The position numbers were made by a program, and so were the translations under genes. A stretch of DNA of 6,669 nt from the NCBI GenBank assembly GCA_012103495.1, contig WLWR01000100.1, positions 1 through 6,669 on the forward strand, given 5' to 3'. Position 1 is the first letter of the stretch; the number at the start of each line of letters is the position of its first letter. Positions 4,847 through 6,669 of the stretch are shown one piece after another. The notes beneath the pieces were generated by a model. That model was not told the DNA's origin and did no database searches. It saw only the letters and a list, made by a program, of their open reading frames with translations. Source of the DNA: Legionellales bacterium (GTDB taxonomy: Bacteria > Pseudomonadota > Gammaproteobacteria > WLWR01).

Positions 4847-6669
4847 GCTTGTTGTTCGGGATTTGAAATATATAATTTTACTTTTTCATCTGCTTTTTTG
4901 TTTAAACCTCGTACTGTTTGATTGGCTTTTGGAACAACACAAATAATTTTTTGACCAATTATATTTTCTTTTATTCCTTGATCTAAGGTTAGCGTTTTTT
5001 CTGCGTAATCAATATCTATAATTCTACCGCCATAACGTTTATCACTTTTAAGGGTATCTTGGATTTTTATAACGTCCGAAGGCTTCAGGTAACTTCCTTC
5101 TTGGCTTGTAGTAAATTGTACTGTGTCAATTTCAGTCTGATTTGTGTACAACATCCATTTGCCTAGTCTATGAGCTTGAGCTCTAGAAGTAACGCCAAGT
5201 GCAATTATCTCTTTTTCTATATAACCATATTCTCGTATTCCTGCGGCATCTTCAGCGTATTCAACCTTAGGCTTATAACTATCGGCTGCATCGTTAAACC
5301 TAACAGTTATTGCTGTTGTCCTAGAGGTGGAGGCGCTCCCACTATAACTAAATATTCCGTCCATTACGTTAGCATTATTAAACAACATCACTGCATCTTT
5401 AGCTTGATCATTCGCCACAAACATATAGCCAGAAGACCAATATATCATACCTCTAAAAATTGCAGCTATATCATTTAAAGCATTGAAAGCATTTTGTTTT
5501 TTATCTAAATAAATATTACATGAAAACCTAGGCTCTAAAATAGGTAAAAATTCAGGAAATTGAGTCAAAACATAACCGCTACGAATGTTAACATCTAGAG
5601 GTTCGCCGCTTATATAATCAAGAACGAAAGGGTTGTCAGAATTTTGATTATTTAATAAAAAATCTAATAAAAAATCTTTTGCATTTGAAATTGCGTCTTG
5701 TTGTTGATTTAAAAAAAGTGTTTTTAAATCTGGATAGGTAATAAATATTTTATCAACATCTAACTCTTTAATAAGAGTAAAAGAAAAAGTATTATTGCTA
5801 TATGTAGGGTTAAAAATTATCCTTTTAAATGATTTATCTATATCATTTCCACTAGGTACGTTTGATGATAATGCTCCATCTTTATTCTCAAAAAGACAAG
5901 CAATAAAACCTACCGGAAACCGTGAATTTAAGGCTTTTTCTCCTTTTTGAGGATTTGCACTATCATCTATCGACACTCTAGTCCCTCCTTGAGCAATAGA
6001 AAAAGACATTTTAGGAAATCTCCCAGAATATCCACTTGGAACTAATTCATCGCAATACTTAGAAATACTATATAAATTCCATTTATCTAAAAAGGCTTGC
6101 TTAAAGCCATATTTACCTATTCCATATCGAGTATTTGTGGCTAGGTCATAGAAAATCCACGCGGGATTATCAGTCCATTGTTTTTCAGTTGCAAATTGTC
6201 CATCCCAATCTCCTGAATAAACCCTAGTTGCTGCGTCATAATTGTTTGGAACATTTACTTTGAGCATTTTAACGTCAAAACGACGAGTAGGAGGCTGAGC
6301 AAATGCCCTGCCATCTGCAATCATTCCCATGATTGCACTATGAGGATAAGTGAGATTTTCTTCGACAATCTCACTGATAGTACGACATTCTAAAGCTTTA
6401 TTTAATTTAGTTGATTGTATTCCCTTTTCTCGATCGACTCTAAAAATCTTAACAAACCTATCTCTATCTTTTTGCTGAAAAGGAAGAGGTATATTATGAC
6501 TTCTCACATAACCACTGTTAGTTCTGCCGCAAATACTACAAAATAAATACTGAATCGAGCCACCCTCTGTAATCGTGAGTTCATCATCTACGTAACCTAC
6601 TTTTATAACAAAATTCACAGCGGCTGCATATGGATCTCCTTTTTTACCAAAAACTACAAGACTGCCGGG
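4756..6669 (-). CDS. J: Phage lambda gpJ-like tail tip / host specificity protein, partial at the right edge and probably 3'-truncated
   Basis: This is a tail tip attachment protein of the lambda J family, which forms the end of the phage tail and contacts the host receptor. The frame is open to base 6669 (17 more residues, reading PGSLVVFGKKGDPYAAA, before the GTG at 6618), so that GTG is not the start and the N-terminal part lies outside. Numbering from the GTG, residues matching lambda gpJ in order are: the TIT..GGSIQYL strand (16-24), LTYPHSA (89-95), NVPNNYD..TRVYSGDWDG (122-140), NPAW..YD..T..RYGIG (151-168), KW.LY.I..YCDE.VP.GYSG (179-199), EPRFSCNIYL (362-371), SRAQAHRLGKWML (478-490) and GGRI..ID...KTLTLD (530-546). 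Two departures stand out: about 160 residues inserted at 200-361, and an end near the position of lambda residue 560 of 1132, so the fibronectin-like and C-terminal receptor-binding parts are missing. The last dozen or so residues (about 608-620) are antisense ankyrin sequence. It is probably a non-functional prophage remnant. Confidence 0.92.
   Translation of the reverse strand, partial: PGSLVVFGKKGDPYAAAVNFVIKVGYVDDELTITEGGSIQYLFCSICGRTNSGYVRSHNIPLPFQQKDRDRFVKIFRVDREKGIQSTKLNKALECRTISEIVEENLTYPHSAIMGMIADGRAFAQPPTRRFDVKMLKVNVPNNYDAATRVYSGDWDGQFATEKQWTDNPAWIFYDLATNTRYGIGKYGFKQAFLDKWNLYSISKYCDELVPSGYSGRFPKMSFSIAQGGTRVSIDDSANPQKGEKALNSRFPVGFIACLFENKDGALSSNVPSGNDIDKSFKRIIFNPTYSNNTFSFTLIKELDVDKIFITYPDLKTLFLNQQQDAISNAKDFLLDFLLNNQNSDNPFVLDYISGEPLDVNIRSGYVLTQFPEFLPILEPRFSCNIYLDKKQNAFNALNDIAAIFRGMIYWSSGYMFVANDQAKDAVMLFNNANVMDGIFSYSGSASTSRTTAITVRFNDAADSYKPKVEYAEDAAGIREYGYIEKEIIALGVTSRAQAHRLGKWMLYTNQTEIDTVQFTTSQEGSYLKPSDVIKIQDTLKSDKRYGGRIIDIDYAEKTLTLDQGIKENIIGQKIICVVPKANQTVRGLNKKADEKVKLYISNPEQQAQPEGLSDAEIDESRQPQSAPASINKVALS
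4790..4815. other. Inferred recombination breakpoint between ankyrin gene and prophage tail gene
   Basis: Left of this point the + strand codes for a good ankyrin repeat ending LLIEAGAD (last codon 4793-4795). Right of it the - strand codes for gpJ-like protein. The overlap 4756-4846 reads in both frames only because neither gene meets its own stop at the join: the ankyrin frame runs 16 codons into complement of the tail gene, and the tail frame runs 13 or so codons into complement of the ankyrin gene. The exact base cannot be fixed, since GADCGCLD is itself an acceptable ankyrin loop. No insertion sequence, target duplication or attachment-site core is visible at the join. Confidence 0.65.
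4797..6669 (-). mobile_element. Edge of a lambda-like prophage or prophage remnant
   Basis: The only phage gene in the window is the gpJ-like tail protein. In lambda-type genomes J lies at the 3' end of the tail module, after the tail assembly genes H, M, L, K and I, so those would be expected to the right of the window. The left boundary coincides with the truncated 3' end of J, meaning the element is broken here rather than ending at an intact attachment site. Whether the rest of the prophage is intact cannot be judged. Confidence 0.6.
5536..6021 (-). other. Region encoding an inserted segment of about 160 residues in the gpJ-like protein
   Basis: In lambda gpJ the motif YCDQSVPDGFGG runs directly into TEPRITCNAYL. 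Here YCDELVPSGYSG (188-199) and EPRFSCNIYL (362-371) are separated by about 160 residues with no counterpart in lambda that I recognise. The insert begins FPKMSFSIAQGG and is rich in Asn, Asp, Phe and Leu. Its core at 5641-5820 has only about 19% GC (35 G/C in 180 bases, counted by hand), well below the 40-50% of nearby conserved parts of the same gene. The reading frame is intact through it. Origin and fold are unknown to me. Confidence 0.6.

Noticed and set aside
4847..4920. Intrinsic terminator for the ankyrin gene
   Set aside because: No GC-rich stem followed by T-run is found. The AT-rich stretches here are coding sequence of the tail protein on the other strand.
5170..5478. Plus-strand ORF of 102 codons
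   Set aside because: It lies opposite the conserved part of the tail protein, has no recognisable family or ribosome binding site, and looks like a chance open frame.
6616..6618. GTG at 6618 as start codon of the tail protein
   Set aside because: The frame stays open upstream to the window edge with gpJ-compatible sequence, family homology begins before or at this point, and roughly the first hundred or more residues of the family are missing. The gene is simply cut by the window.

Overview
The window looks like accessory DNA from a gammaproteobacterium with an intracellular or host-associated lifestyle. A Legionellales-type organism (Legionella, Coxiellaceae or a relative) is my best guess, but no housekeeping gene is present to test it. 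The guess rests on three things: a very large ankyrin-repeat protein with no enzymatic domain, a lambda-like prophage tail gene, and a cluster of short interspersed repeats in low to moderate GC DNA.

Layout. Positions 1-200 hold a cluster of a 26-bp repeat: five near-complete copies and two fragments, one copy inverted, and no gene. Positions 201-433 are a non-coding leader with a plausible sigma-70 promoter (210-237) and a strong Shine-Dalgarno (422-427). Positions 434-4846 (+) encode a 1470-residue ankyrin-repeat protein. Its N-terminus is a pure 18-bp minisatellite coding for (SSSSGD)n, and the rest is about thirty or more ankyrin repeats. From 4756 to the right edge (-) lies the middle part of a phage lambda gpJ-like tail tip (host specificity) protein. 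Its frame stays open to base 6669, so the N-terminal part lies outside the window.

The most notable point is the meeting place of the two genes. The ORFs are convergent and overlap by 91 bp with no terminator or spacer. The ankyrin ORF is recognisable up to about residue 1454-1459, and its last residues are the complement of tail-protein codons. The tail ORF loses its family resemblance roughly halfway along a lambda gpJ, and its last dozen or so residues are the complement of the final ankyrin repeat. The simplest reading is a recombination breakpoint near 4790-4815 that fused a 3'-truncated prophage tail gene to the 3' part of the ankyrin gene, giving each protein an accidental tail. An assembly chimera would look the same and must be excluded first.

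The two genes do not form an operon. If the fusion is real, the ankyrin gene either sits at the edge of a prophage remnant as cargo, or was brought next to it by rearrangement. Ankyrin genes beside phage tail modules are known in Wolbachia phage WO and in sponge-symbiont 'ankyphages', which makes the cargo reading worth testing.
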